DNA from: Halorubrum sodomense
GTDB lineage: Archaea > Halobacteriota > Halobacteria > Halobacteriales > Haloferacaceae
Assembly (NCBI RefSeq): GCF_900111935.1
Contig: NZ_FOYN01000004.1
Coordinates: 1 to 64,000, forward strand
DNA: 64,000 bases
Direction of reading: 5' to 3'
Positions 8,966 to 17,901 of this stretch are shown here, piece by piece. The notes beneath the pieces are model-generated. The model was not told the DNA's origin, searched no databases, and saw only the letters and a program-made list of their open reading frames with translations. Position 1 is the first letter of the stretch; every line of letters starts with the position of its first letter. The translations under genes and the position numbers were made by a program.

Positions 8966-11900
8966 ATGTCGGCCTCCGGCTCACAAACTGAGTTCGATTT
9001 TGACGACTTCGACACCGACGTCTCCCGAAAGGATGAGGATGCTGTCATCGAGGCGATCGCCGAGTCGATCGGCAGGATGCGCGATCAGATCGACGACGAC
9101 GATCTCGATGGGATTCTGCGATCAACGCCTGCTCCGTACAATTTCAAGTCCAAGTACACCACTGACCAGCTGGATCCCGAGCCATTCACGAAGGCGCGTG
9201 TAATCGAGCCCCTGCTTAAGACACTCGGCTACGATGACTACGGATACGAAGCGGGAGATTTCTCTGACACACGTGGCGAACAGGCGGACTACGCGATCTC
9301 GCTTCGTGACGTCGCCAGCGTCGACTCCTCGCGGCTCCTGATCGAAGCGGAACCGCTCAACAAGCCCCTCGAAGATCGCGGGCATGGACTGGACCAAGTG
9401 AAGTCGTGGCTCAGCCAGCGCGAGTTCGAGTCTGACTACGGGTTCGCGACGGACGGGATCCGCTGGATCTTCGTCCGGTACGACGCCGACTCGTACACGC
9501 ACAACGTCATCTCCGACGTCAATCTCCGTCCTGTTTTCCAGAGACTCCACCAGAACGCGTCGACGACGAACGACCCCGCGACCGAGGTCGTCACCGACGA
9601 TGAACGCGAGCTCGTCGCGGAGCTGGTGCGGACGTTCGCAAACACGAATTTCCGGTCGATTATCGACGACGCGCAGGATGTCATTAAAGAGAAGCAGGAG
9701 GCCGTCACCGACGAGTTCTACGACGACTACATCAAGTACGTGTTCGGCGTCGCGGAGGGGGAAGACGAGCGCCGGGCTCGGAGCCTCGTCGGCGACGGCG
9801 TCATGCCACCGGACGATGCCGACGGAGACGACACACGGCTGTTCTCCGTCGACTTGATGAATCGGCTCATCTTCATCAAGTTCCTCGAAGACAAGCGCAT
9901 CGTCCGACCCGACTTACTGCGCACCATCCTCGATACCTACGAGAGCGGCGTGTACCCGCAGACGATGTACAAGTCGTTCTTCGACCCGCTGTTCTACGAC
10001 GTATTCAACGAGAAGGAAGACCAGCGGGAGTCGCACATTGAGGACATCGACCTCTACAGCGAGATTCCGTATCTCAACGGTGGCCTGTTCCGGCCGGAAC
10101 TCAGCAACGACTCCGACGTCGACGAGCGCGGATTCAACGTCCGAGACAGCGTCCTCGAATCGATCATCGAGCTCTTAGAGCGCTACCAGTTCTCTGTCGA
10201 CGGCGGACCGACAGACATCGACCCGAGCGTCCTCGGTTCGGTGTTCGAGAAGACGATCAACTACCTCACCACCGATCCCGCCGATCAGAACGCCGACCTG
10301 GGCGCCTACTACACTCCAAAGGAAATCACCCGGTTCAGCGCCGAGCAGACGGTTCGTCCCGCACTAAAGGAACGATTCGAGCGCATCTTGATCGAGGATC
10401 GGGGTTGGCCCGAGGCCGAGATCAAACAGTACGACACGCTCTACGAGCTCATCGATGGACTCGCTGCGTCTAAGGACATGATTTTGACGCTACTCGACGA
10501 CGTCGACGATTTCTATGTCGTGGATCCGTCGATGGGTTCGGGGCACTTCCTCACGTCCGTCGTAGAGGAGATCACCAACGTCCGCCAAGAACTGTGGGCG
10601 ACGCTCGACAAGACACCGAGCCGGCACCGCGTGAAACAGACAACGGTACAGGAGAACATCTACGGTGTCGACATCATGGAGCCCGCCGTCGAGATCGGGA
10701 AGCTACGATTGTGGCTCTCGATTGTCTCCGAGCTGGAGGCAGAAGACGTCGATGACTTGAGTACCGAGCAGCTGGCGTTGCCGAATATCACGTTCAACGT
10801 CCGTCAGGGGAACTCGCTGATTGGCTACGTTGGGTTCCAAGAAGAGACAGAAGATGGATTAGCAACATTTGAGCAGTGGACAGAAGACAGTGTCCGCTCG
10901 CGATATGATGATGTCATTGAGGAAATCGAACTCCATGAGGAGTACAGTGCTTTCCCGGAGAAAGCTGAAAAGCATCGGGAGAATGCGCTCAAATTATTAG
11001 ACGAATACCGAGAAGATCTTAATGAAGACATACTCGCTGACTTCCGTGATATTGTTGATGATGTTTCTGAGAGCGATTTACAGAACTATGATCCCTTCCA
11101 CTGGGTGCTAGAATTTGCTGAGGTGTTCAATGCAGGCGGATTTGATGTTATTGTTGGAAATCCTCCATGGGATGTGTTAACAACAGATCGCGAGGAGTTC
11201 TTTGCTCGCTATGATCCGCGATTTAGAACCCGAACGCAGAGTGAGAAAGATGAGATAGAAAATGAACTATTGGAGGATGAGGAGATCCAGACTGATTTCA
11301 ATGCGTATAAGGAAAGCATGCGACACAGGGCAGATTATTTTAATGGCTCAGAGGTTTATCAACTCCAAACACCCAAAATAGCAGGAAAGACGGCCTCAAA
11401 TAACCAAAACGAATTGTCTGCCTTATTCCTTGAGAGAATATATTCACTTGCTGCAGACGAGGGTTACGTCTCGCAGGTATTACCTGGAACCATCTTTTCT
11501 GGATCAAATACAAAGGATATTCGCCTTCATCTACTTGATGAAACAGATGTACAATCAATAGTTGGATTTGAGAACCATGGAATATTCGAATCAATTGATA
11601 ATCGATATAAGTTTGCTGTCACCACCTTCAAAAACTCTGGAAGTACCGATGTTCTTCAGGGCACATTTCAGCAACGAGATCTGGCTATACTCAAAAACTT
11701 CAGACATCATACAATTGAGATTCCGAGAACCGTTCTTAGAGAATTTTCACCACAGTCGGGGGTGTTCCCTTTCGTAACAAAACAAGAGGAGGTAGACACC
11801 TTACATAGAATTCTTCAAAATCCGTCCATTGGTGAGGAAATAGAGGGAACCTGGAAAATAGATCCGTACTCAGAGGTACATCGTTCAAAAGATTCTGAAT

Positions 11901-12814
11901 ATCTATTTGAGGATGAATTGCGTGGTGACTATCCAATCTATGAGGGAAAGAATGTATATCAATTTTCATATAACAGCGAGTACTTTGATATTGGCGACAT
12001 ATCTCTCTGGGGAATTTCGGAGGAGAAAGATCAGGACAAGAGCGCTAAAGCAATGATTCGAGGAAAGGGAGTACGCAATCTGAAACGTTCTATTTATGAT
12101 GAAATGGGAGGTAATAAAACAAGCAAATCCCAAGTTCAATTTGTAAATGACCTTCTAGAGCGTGAGCGTGGAGAACCGCTATCCGATAAAGATGTTCTAC
12201 TTGACTGTACTACATATCGGATTGCAGTTCGGGAGGTAGCAAGGGCGAATGATGAAAGAACGCTCATTGCGTCGGTGATACCCAAAGGTTCAGTCGCTGT
12301 CCATACTGTTCACACTATTCGTCCCTACGATATTGAACCTGAGAAAGAAGATTTGGAAGCTGTACCACTACACAGTGTATACGAACGTAGATTCTCCGAC
12401 AAAGAGCTGTTTGTGGCCCTTGGATTGTTGAACAGTATTCCGTTTGACTTCCTGATGAGAACAAAAGTTGAGAGCCATATTGTCATGTACAAGCTCAGAG
12501 AATCACAGATGCCACGTCTAACTGAGGGTGACAACTGGTTCGAACACATCTGGACACGAGCTGCGAAACTCAACTGCTACGGTGATTCGTTCGCCGAGAT
12601 GCGCGATCGCCTTGACCTCGAAGCTGCGACGTCATCGGATGAGCGCGAACGGATTCAGGCAGAACTCGACGCTGGTGCGTTCCACGCATATGGCCTCGAT
12701 CGTGAGCAAACCGAGTTCGTGCTCGACGATTTCTACCAGGTACAAAATCCGCGCCGGATGACAGACGAGTACTTTGATCTTGTCCTCAAGAAGTACGACG
12801 AGTTCGCGCCTTAG
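8966..12814 (+). CDS. Type IIG restriction-modification enzyme (Eco57I-like adenine methylase/nuclease)
   Basis: A 1282-residue single-chain restriction-modification protein. The N-terminal part (about 60-200) resembles a PD-(D/E)XK nuclease (ADYAIS...LLIEAEPLNK). The usual ExK lysine is a glutamate here, so cleavage activity is uncertain. The N6-adenine methyltransferase has motif I DPSMGSGHFL at 520 and motif IV NPPW at 732, separated by a helical insertion. The C-terminal half should contain the target-recognition region. The gene begins and ends GC-rich, but about 10840-12520 is distinctly AT-rich, suggesting replacement of the specificity module. A GmrSD-like nuclease gene lies 102 bases downstream on the same strand. 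A hairpin (TCAAGA/TCTTGA) between the orc gene and this gene, near 8872-8888, may be an orc terminator. Confidence 0.88.
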   Translation: MSASGSQTEFDFDDFDTDVSRKDEDAVIEAIAESIGRMRDQIDDDDLDGILRSTPAPYNFKSKYTTDQLDPEPFTKARVIEPLLKTLGYDDYGYEAGDFSDTRGEQADYAISLRDVASVDSSRLLIEAEPLNKPLEDRGHGLDQVKSWLSQREFESDYGFATDGIRWIFVRYDADSYTHNVISDVNLRPVFQRLHQNASTTNDPATEVVTDDERELVAELVRTFANTNFRSIIDDAQDVIKEKQEAVTDEFYDDYIKYVFGVAEGEDERRARSLVGDGVMPPDDADGDDTRLFSVDLMNRLIFIKFLEDKRIVRPDLLRTILDTYESGVYPQTMYKSFFDPLFYDVFNEKEDQRESHIEDIDLYSEIPYLNGGLFRPELSNDSDVDERGFNVRDSVLESIIELLERYQFSVDGGPTDIDPSVLGSVFEKTINYLTTDPADQNADLGAYYTPKEITRFSAEQTVRPALKERFERILIEDRGWPEAEIKQYDTLYELIDGLAASKDMILTLLDDVDDFYVVDPSMGSGHFLTSVVEEITNVRQELWATLDKTPSRHRVKQTTVQENIYGVDIMEPAVEIGKLRLWLSIVSELEAEDVDDLSTEQLALPNITFNVRQGNSLIGYVGFQEETEDGLATFEQWTEDSVRSRYDDVIEEIELHEEYSAFPEKAEKHRENALKLLDEYREDLNEDILADFRDIVDDVSESDLQNYDPFHWVLEFAEVFNAGGFDVIVGNPPWDVLTTDREEFFARYDPRFRTRTQSEKDEIENELLEDEEIQTDFNAYKESMRHRADYFNGSEVYQLQTPKIAGKTASNNQNELSALFLERIYSLAADEGYVSQVLPGTIFSGSNTKDIRLHLLDETDVQSIVGFENHGIFESIDNRYKFAVTTFKNSGSTDVLQGTFQQRDLAILKNFRHHTIEIPRTVLREFSPQSGVFPFVTKQEEVDTLHRILQNPSIGEEIEGTWKIDPYSEVHRSKDSEYLFEDELRGDYPIYEGKNVYQFSYNSEYFDIGDISLWGISEEKDQDKSAKAMIRGKGVRNLKRSIYDEMGGNKTSKSQVQFVNDLLERERGEPLSDKDVLLDCTTYRIAVREVARANDERTLIASVIPKGSVAVHTVHTIRPYDIEPEKEDLEAVPLHSVYERRFSDKELFVALGLLNSIPFDFLMRTKVESHIVMYKLRESQMPRLTEGDNWFEHIWTRAAKLNCYGDSFAEMRDRLDLEAATSSDERERIQAELDAGAFHAYGLDREQTEFVLDDFYQVQNPRRMTDEYFDLVLKKYDEFAP

Positions 12815-12915
12815 GTACTTAGTAAAAACTCCCTACTGTCTTCATCCCAATTGGACGGGAATCGCCGAGGAATTTTCTTTGTGTTTTATTTATACTCGAA
12901 TGATACATTTCGGAC

Positions 12916-14622
12916 ATGCCGAACGGGATTGGACTCTCTGCGACTGAAGATACAGTCGAACAGGTTCTCACCCGGAACTACCGTTATACTGTTCCGGACT
13001 ACCAGCGTCGCTACTCGTGGCAGGAAGAACAGTGGGGGGCGTTGTGGGCTGATCTAAACTCAATCCGGCCTGACTCAACGCACTTTTTGGGTTCGGTTGT
13101 CCTCATCGAGCGCTCAAGTGGCCTGAATGAACTGAACAAACTGGAAATTGTTGACGGCCAGCAGCGGATCGCAACGATCACTGTCCTTCTGTCGTTGATG
13201 CGGGAGAAGTACTACGAGTTGGGAGAGCCAGGGCAGGCTGAGGATATCGAGAACAAGTATCTCAAGAAGCAAGATCTTGATCTGAACGAGTACCAGAATC
13301 TCACTCTCAGCACGTTCGACAACCCCAACCTAGAGAAGGTGATCGAGCGGAAATACGAGAAGATGGATGAAGGACAGCTGCGTGAAGCTGTCCAGTTCTA
13401 CGCGAGCAAGCTCGATGACTTGGACACTCAAGAACTAGATGAGTTGAGAAAGCGACTCTTAGCGTCAGTTACGCTTGTATCGATCCGCTGTGAGGGAGAA
13501 CAGTCTGCGTTCCGCCTGTTCGAGACACTGAACGATCGGGGTATGGAACTATCATCAGTCGATCTGATGAAGAACTACACGTTTAGTAAGGCTGCGAGTG
13601 CTCCTGATTCGGAGATCGACTACGAGCAGGTACAGAACGACTGGGAGCGACTCATTAAGACACTCATGCCGAACATGAGTCAACCGAGTCGATTCTTCCG
13701 ACATTACATCATGTCTGCGTCAGAGCCGAATTATGATGGCGACGTCTCTGACTACAAACTATACGATGAGTACCAGAAGATTGTCGATTCCAAGCTCCCT
13801 GAAGCAGGGATCTCGCTGAATGAGTACGTTTCTGAGGTGGCTGACAAGGCAGAGCTCTACGCAAAGATTCTCTGCCACGAAATCGACATGTACGACGATG
13901 CGGGCAACAAGGCAATTAATTCCAAGCTTGAAGATTTAGAGATCATCAATTCTGTCCAAGCGAGGACACTCATTCTGCGTGTCTTTGAAGAATATAATAC
14001 GGCAAATAAGGTAATGGAGAGTCTACTTCTCCTCGAAAGCTTCCTGATGCGCTGGAAGGTATCCAGCTATCCGACTGGTGGGGAACTTGATCGGATTTAC
14101 TCCCGGATTTGCTCTGAAGCCTTTGAGAAAGAAAACTCGATCCGCGAGATCTACAGTGGACTTTCAGATCGGTGCCCCAGCGACGAGGAGTTCATTGCGT
14201 CGATTGAAAATAAACGAGTGCGGCTAAACGACCGTACGAGCTATATCCTCAAACGGCTTGAGATGGACTACTACGACGGCGCAAAAGTGAATCTTGACGA
14301 GCTAGATCGCGAGCACATCGCGCCAAGAGCCTCCTTCACAGCCAAAAAATACAGTGCGTGGCCCTCTACACTCGGTACTACGGAAGCTCAATTTGAACAG
14401 TTCCGAGATAAACTCGGGAACCTCACGTTACTTGAGACAGACAAGAACATATCCATCGGTGCCGATCCATTTGAAAAGAAGAAAGAGGCATACGCTGAGT
14501 CAAAACTCAGTATGAACCAGCAACTTTGTGAGGATTACGACAACTGGAGTACTGATGAGATCGAACAGCGGACTTCTGAATTAGCGAATGCGATGGTTCA
14601 AATTTGGAATCTAGATGCCTAA
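12916..14622 (+). CDS. DUF262/DUF1524 protein (GmrSD-like modification-dependent nuclease)
   Basis: The 568-residue product joins an N-terminal DUF262 ParB-like NTP-binding domain to a C-terminal HNH-type DUF1524 nuclease. The DUF262 part has the YTVPDYQRRYSW segment and the hallmark VDGQQRIATI near residues 80-90. The C-terminal part (about 455-540) has REHIAPR, LGNLTLLE and a downstream Asn, which match the H-N-H arrangement. GmrSD-type enzymes are NTP-stimulated nucleases cutting modified (for example glucosylated) DNA. The architecture fits but the substrate is inferred. A TATA-like run (about 12886-12896) lies close before the ATG, so the gene probably has its own leaderless promoter. 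Confidence 0.88.
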   Translation: MPNGIGLSATEDTVEQVLTRNYRYTVPDYQRRYSWQEEQWGALWADLNSIRPDSTHFLGSVVLIERSSGLNELNKLEIVDGQQRIATITVLLSLMREKYYELGEPGQAEDIENKYLKKQDLDLNEYQNLTLSTFDNPNLEKVIERKYEKMDEGQLREAVQFYASKLDDLDTQELDELRKRLLASVTLVSIRCEGEQSAFRLFETLNDRGMELSSVDLMKNYTFSKAASAPDSEIDYEQVQNDWERLIKTLMPNMSQPSRFFRHYIMSASEPNYDGDVSDYKLYDEYQKIVDSKLPEAGISLNEYVSEVADKAELYAKILCHEIDMYDDAGNKAINSKLEDLEIINSVQARTLILRVFEEYNTANKVMESLLLLESFLMRWKVSSYPTGGELDRIYSRICSEAFEKENSIREIYSGLSDRCPSDEEFIASIENKRVRLNDRTSYILKRLEMDYYDGAKVNLDELDREHIAPRASFTAKKYSAWPSTLGTTEAQFEQFRDKLGNLTLLETDKNISIGADPFEKKKEAYAESKLSMNQQLCEDYDNWSTDEIEQRTSELANAMVQIWNLDA

Positions 14623-14748
14623 TCTTTAGCTGAGGAATATAAGCGGCTTAGAACCAATTTCCACGACCGGCAGCTATTGTGTCCGCGACAGCGACCTTCG
14701 CGCTGTATATTCAGCATGGGAGCTGTAAAATCTCATCTAGGGGGACTG

Positions 14749-14830
14749 ACCATCCGGAACAACATCCGGAATTCGTCTAACCGCGTCACGTCTTCGGGTT
14801 TCGAACCATCTGGAACCATCTGGAACACCC
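14749..14830 (+). repeat. Four copies of the orc-type 10-bp repeat, in two pairs
   Basis: ACCATCCGGA occurs at 14749-14758 with a shortened ACATCCGGA at 14762-14770. ACCATCTGGA occurs twice in tandem at 14805-14814 and 14815-14824, followed by ACACCC and a G-bearing stretch. The tandem pair matches the pair before the orc gene (7742-7766) except for one C/T change per unit. The repeats precede the gene at 14864. They could be initiator binding sites of a second half-origin, operators for a shared regulator, or repeats marking the ends of the 7.7-14.8 kb segment. Confidence 0.6.
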
Positions 14831-14863
14831 TGTGGGACTCTCAAGAGGTAGTCCTGACCACGG

Positions 14864-15190
14864 ATGGGTATGGCCTCGAAGCCACCTGTCCACGGCAGTA
14901 GCGCACACACGAAAGAGTTCACCGTCGACCTCGTCGCCGAGGGTATCGAGACCGGCACCGGCCCCTACAGCGCGAGCGTCGTCGTCAGCGTCGACGCGAA
15001 CTCCACGCTCCGCATCGAGATCGAGGCGGCCAACGAACTGAACTGGGAGCTCGACGCCCGGATCGCCAGCGGCTCGCTGGAGATCGTCCGCGCGTTCAAC
15101 GACGGCGACGGCGTTCCCGAGGACGTGATCCCCAACTGGGTCGAGCGCGTCGCCGATGTCGTCGGCGAGCGCCTGGAAGGGGATCGGTGA
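14864..15190 (+). CDS. Small acidic provirus-type protein, unknown function
   Basis: This is a 108-residue protein, mostly beta-strand-like (EFTVDLVAEGIET, ASVVVSVDANSTLRIEIEA) with a helical C-terminus (VIPNWVERVADVVGERLEGD). No catalytic motif is visible. It overlaps the start of the adenine methylase gene (TGATG), so the two are translationally coupled, and it is the first gene after the repeat cluster. The start may be ATG 14864 or 14870. Its role is unknown. Confidence 0.6.
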   Translation: MGMASKPPVHGSSAHTKEFTVDLVAEGIETGTGPYSASVVVSVDANSTLRIEIEAANELNWELDARIASGSLEIVRAFNDGDGVPEDVIPNWVERVADVVGERLEGDR

Positions 15191-15978
15191 TGGCGGACGC
15201 CGTCTTCCCCTATCCCGGCGGGAAGAGTCGCTTCGCATCGTGGATCCTCGACCAGACGCCTGAGCACACCTGCTTCGTGGAAGTGTTCGGAGGCGCGGCT
15301 GGCGTCCTCGCGAACAAGGACCCGGACACGAGCGACGTCGAGGTGTACAACGACCGCGACGGCGACCTCGTCCAGTTCTTCGAGGTTCTCCGCGACCGCT
15401 GCGAGGAGCTGGTCGAGTGGCTCGATCGGACGCCGTACTCGCGCGAAATCTATGACGAGTGGGCCCACAAGTTCTTCCACGGCTATCGGCCAGCCGACCC
15501 GATCGAGCGGGCCGGACAGTTCTTCTACCTCCGCTACACGCAGTGGGGAGGGAAGTACGACTCTCGGTCCGGGTTCGGGACCTCGAAGGTCCGAAATCTG
15601 GCTCTATCGTATGCGAACAAGGTCGACCGCCTCGACGAGTTCGCCGAGCGGTTCGGGGACGTGGTCGTCGAGAACCTCGACTGGGCTGATGTCTTCGAGA
15701 AGTACGACAGCGCGGATACCGTGTTCTACTGCGACCCGCCGTACGTCGGCTACGAGGATTACTACCTCGTGAACACGATCGACCACGAGGCGCTCGTCGA
15801 GGGGCTCGCGCGGCTGGAGGGCGACTGGATCTGTTCGTACGAGGACCTACCGGAGGGCTTCGAGGACGTGTACGTGCTCGACCGCGAAGAGAAACGGTTC
15901 ATCAACAACGGGAAGCGCGGGTCATCGAAGGACGCCAAAGAGCGGCTCGTGATGAACTTCGATCCGGAGGAGGTGTGA
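15190..15978 (+). CDS. D12-class (Dam-like) N6-adenine DNA methyltransferase
   Basis: A 262-residue solitary adenine methylase of the D12/Dam class (alpha group). Motif X/I appears as FPYPGGKSRFA near residues 5-15, with VEVFGGAAGV near 30, and motif IV as DPPY near 180. It transfers methyl from SAM to adenine in a short recognition site; the site cannot be read from sequence. Such orphan methylases are common in haloviruses and integrated elements, where they protect element DNA from host restriction. The type IIG genes on both sides make that role plausible. The ATG at 15190 overlaps the preceding stop and is preferred over the GTG at 15187. Confidence 0.92.
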   Translation: MADAVFPYPGGKSRFASWILDQTPEHTCFVEVFGGAAGVLANKDPDTSDVEVYNDRDGDLVQFFEVLRDRCEELVEWLDRTPYSREIYDEWAHKFFHGYRPADPIERAGQFFYLRYTQWGGKYDSRSGFGTSKVRNLALSYANKVDRLDEFAERFGDVVVENLDWADVFEKYDSADTVFYCDPPYVGYEDYYLVNTIDHEALVEGLARLEGDWICSYEDLPEGFEDVYVLDREEKRFINNGKRGSSKDAKERLVMNFDPEEV

Positions 15979-16040
15979 CCGCGTCAGCGATGCTCGTCGA
16001 TCCAGCTACACTACGTGTGGAGGTCGTCGGCGCCGAACTA

Positions 16041-16241
16041 CTACCAAGCCGGTCGGCTCGCCATGATGAGAATCACGAACGCGATTCCAATGGTTATGTA
16101 GCCGACGGCATTCACCGCGCTGGTCCCAGTAAACGCCCCAATTGCGAGGAGTACAACGCCGCCTGCGAGAATCGCCATAGCCCAGACTACCGACTTAAAC
16201 AGGTCGTCGATATCCCGCGGGTTGAGCGTTTTTATCGCCAT
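16041..16241 (-). CDS. Small two-helix membrane protein
   Basis: A 66-residue protein with two hydrophobic segments, about residues 18-38 (VVWAMAILAGGVVLLAIGAF) and 43-62 (AVNAVGYITIGIAFVILIM). I start it at the ATG at 16241 (MAIKTLNPRDID). It is the last of three minus-strand genes beginning with a phiH1-like repressor. Small membrane proteins beside the repressor are usual in haloarchaeal proviruses; the function is unknown (possibly exclusion or holin-like). Confidence 0.6.
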   Translation of the reverse strand: MAIKTLNPRDIDDLFKSVVWAMAILAGGVVLLAIGAFTGTSAVNAVGYITIGIAFVILIMASRPAW

Positions 16242-16267
16242 GGGCGGTCTCCGCAACCGGCCCGGAT

Positions 16268-16708
16268 CTACGTCTCTTTTTCCGAGTCGGCTGTCTTCTC
16301 AGTTGATCCTTCTTTCCGCTGGGGTGGTAAATCTTCCTCACCATCTTCCGATTCGCTGGTCGTCTCGGAGAGCGTCGCTTGTTCCGTATTTTCGCCGAAG
16401 AGCGTCAGTGCCACCAGCGGGAAAAAAAGCACCACGATCGCTAGGAGAGCCAAACCCATCCCGAGGAACGTCACGCTCGCCAGCCCCCACAGAGAGAGCC
16501 CGGACTCAAAAGCGAGACTCATCGATGAGACGATCGCGAGTACGAACAGCAAGCTCGTCGCGATAAGGAGTCGGTTCACATACCTCAGTAGATCGTCAGG
16601 GACGAACTCGTTCAGTTTGTCCGTTCGGAGGATCTGGATCACCAGAATCGCGACTAGCGGAACGGAAATTGCGGTGATCTCTAGGACTGCGAGGGCGAGG
16701 CTGGTCAT
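16268..16708 (-). CDS. Three-helix membrane protein with acidic cytoplasmic tail
   Basis: The product has 146 residues and three hydrophobic helices (about 5-28, 45-66 and 74-104). A highly charged, disordered C-terminal tail follows (TSESEDGEEDLPPQRKEGST). It lies 26 bases before the next small membrane gene on the same strand and 97 bases after the repressor gene, suggesting one lysogeny-type operon. No family is recognised. Confidence 0.65.
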   Translation of the reverse strand: MTSLALAVLEITAISVPLVAILVIQILRTDKLNEFVPDDLLRYVNRLLIATSLLFVLAIVSSMSLAFESGLSLWGLASVTFLGMGLALLAIVVLFFPLVALTLFGENTEQATLSETTSESEDGEEDLPPQRKEGSTEKTADSEKET

Positions 16709-16805
16709 TCAGGCACTCTCCCCCACATTCCTGACAGACATATCTCCGCCTACCACGCTGTCACACAAAAAGGCTTCAGTCGATCCGGGTCTGGTGTCCG
16801 AATTA

Positions 16806-17093
16806 TTACTCGCCAGCTTCTTCGATGACCTCTGCTTCAACATCCCCAGCGAGGAAATCACGACCGAGGTCAGAGAGTCGGTAAAGACCGTCTTCGGGCT
16901 GCTCCAACAGTCCGCTGCTGAGGAGGGTCTGACACCGTTTACTCACGTACTGCCGGTCGTAGTCGATGTTGGCTGCGAGTACCTTCGGCGAGGTCACGAT
17001 GTCGTGGCTCTCGAAAAATTCGAGAACCTCGTAATCTACCGGAGAGAGCCACGATACGCGTTCAACCATTTCTCGAATCACATCACTGACCAT
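16806..17093 (-). CDS. phiH1-type winged-helix repressor
   Basis: This 95-residue winged-helix protein resembles the repressor family of halovirus phiH1. It has a helical lead-in (RVSWLSPVDYEVLEFFESH), a recognition helix region (SPKVLAANIDYDRQYVSKRC) and a wing with conserved LYRLSDLGRDFLAGD. Such repressors keep viral or element promoters silent. It reads away from the plus-strand operon starting at 17315 across a 221-base region with dyads and a strong foldable element, the likely operator zone. Confidence 0.82.
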   Translation of the reverse strand: MVSDVIREMVERVSWLSPVDYEVLEFFESHDIVTSPKVLAANIDYDRQYVSKRCQTLLSSGLLEQPEDGLYRLSDLGRDFLAGDVEAEVIEEAGE

Positions 17094-17314
17094 GAAAGTA
17101 AAGTCTCGCCTATATCATTTCAGTCTACCCATGTATGTAGTGAATTTTCAACTACGTACGTCGTTAGATTGATAACCCCTGCCTTCAGAAAGTGTAGCTA
17201 CGGAAGCAATCTCGCGGACCCGTCGCTCGGCGGTGGGTCCCTCAGAAACGATGCGGACCCCGCTGGTGATGACAGCGGGTCCGCGTGGGCTTCCGTGTCG
17301 ACCCCACGAAAGCC
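17094..17314. promoter_or_regulatory. Divergent control region with operator-like dyad and a multi-stem foldable element
   Basis: This is the spacer between the repressor and the main operon of the element. Near 17137-17157 an inverted repeat (GTAGT...ACTAC around GAATTTTC) is a plausible operator. From 17200 to 17296 arms ACGGAAGC (17200-17207) and GCTTCCGT (17289-17296) enclose two inner hairpins. One is GGACCC/GGGTCC (17216-17221 with 17235-17240). The other is a long stem, GCGGACCCCGCT (17253-17264) with AGCGGGTCCGC (17274-17284), with one bulge. The three stems form a three-way junction 18 bases before the ATG at 17315. It could be a structured leader or non-coding RNA, a replication or recombination site, or a bidirectional terminator. 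Confidence 0.6.
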
Positions 17315-17557
17315 ATGTCAGCAAACCCGTCCGGGCATCTTCAAACTCCCGGGACAGACCACGGCGGTATCGTTCTCACTGGCGACAGCGACGCTTGTCC
17401 GGGGTGCGGTCGCCCGCTCTCGACGCACGGCTACTCGTTCGAGGGCTTCGGCGGTCGCGCCACGCTGTCACCGTGCGGCCTCGACGTCAGCGGCGTTCCC
17501 CTTCGGGAGCTGCTCGACGCGATCGGCCGAGACACCTCGCAGTTCACAGATTCATGA
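17315..17557 (+). CDS. Small zinc-ribbon-like provirus protein
   Basis: This 80-residue protein has a CPGCGRPL half-ribbon and a later single cysteine (LSPCGLDV) within the stretch THGYSFEGFGGRATLSPCG. It is the first gene of a chain of overlapping plus-strand genes; its stop overlaps the ATG of the next gene (ATGA). The start at 17315 follows the folded element directly. Its function is unknown; zinc binding is likely from the cysteines. Confidence 0.65.
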   Translation: MSANPSGHLQTPGTDHGGIVLTGDSDACPGCGRPLSTHGYSFEGFGGRATLSPCGLDVSGVPLRELLDAIGRDTSQFTDS

Positions 17558-17901
17558 GTTCCGACTCCACCACGCCGACGACCGACCCCGAGACGCACCG
17601 CATCCGCCACACCGACCTCACGATGTTCCAGATCGACCTCCTCGCCGTCTGCGCGCGGCTGGAGTCCTCGCTGGGCGAGGTGAAGGGCCTCGCCATCAAG
17701 GACGGCCTCGAAGACGTCATCGAGAAGCCGGTGAACCACGGCCGCCTGTACCCGAACCTCGACGAGCTCGCCACGAAGGGGCTCATCGAGAAGGGGAAGA
17801 TCGACGACCGGTCGAACTTCTACCGCGTCACCGAGGAGGGGTTCCGCGTCCTCGACGAGCGCCGCGACCACATCGCGCGAGCGATCGACGGAGGCGCGTG
17901 A
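17554..17901 (+). CDS. PadR-like winged-helix regulator
   Basis: The 115-residue protein matches the PadR-type winged helix. TMFQIDLLAVCARLESS begins the domain, GLAIKDGLED follows, then NHGRLYPNLDELATKGLIEKG as recognition helix and hinge, and a wing DRSNFYRVTEEGFRVLDERR. PadR proteins bind operator DNA as dimers. The start at 17554 overlaps the upstream stop by four bases; its own stop overlaps the next ATG. It probably controls element genes opposite to the phiH1-type repressor, which is inference from position. Confidence 0.85.
   Translation: MSSDSTTPTTDPETHRIRHTDLTMFQIDLLAVCARLESSLGEVKGLAIKDGLEDVIEKPVNHGRLYPNLDELATKGLIEKGKIDDRSNFYRVTEEGFRVLDERRDHIARAIDGGA

Noticed and set aside
17200-17296. 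tRNA or tRNA-like gene as explanation of the folded element
   Set aside because: No D- or T-loop consensus, no CCA-type acceptor length and no anticodon arm of the right size.
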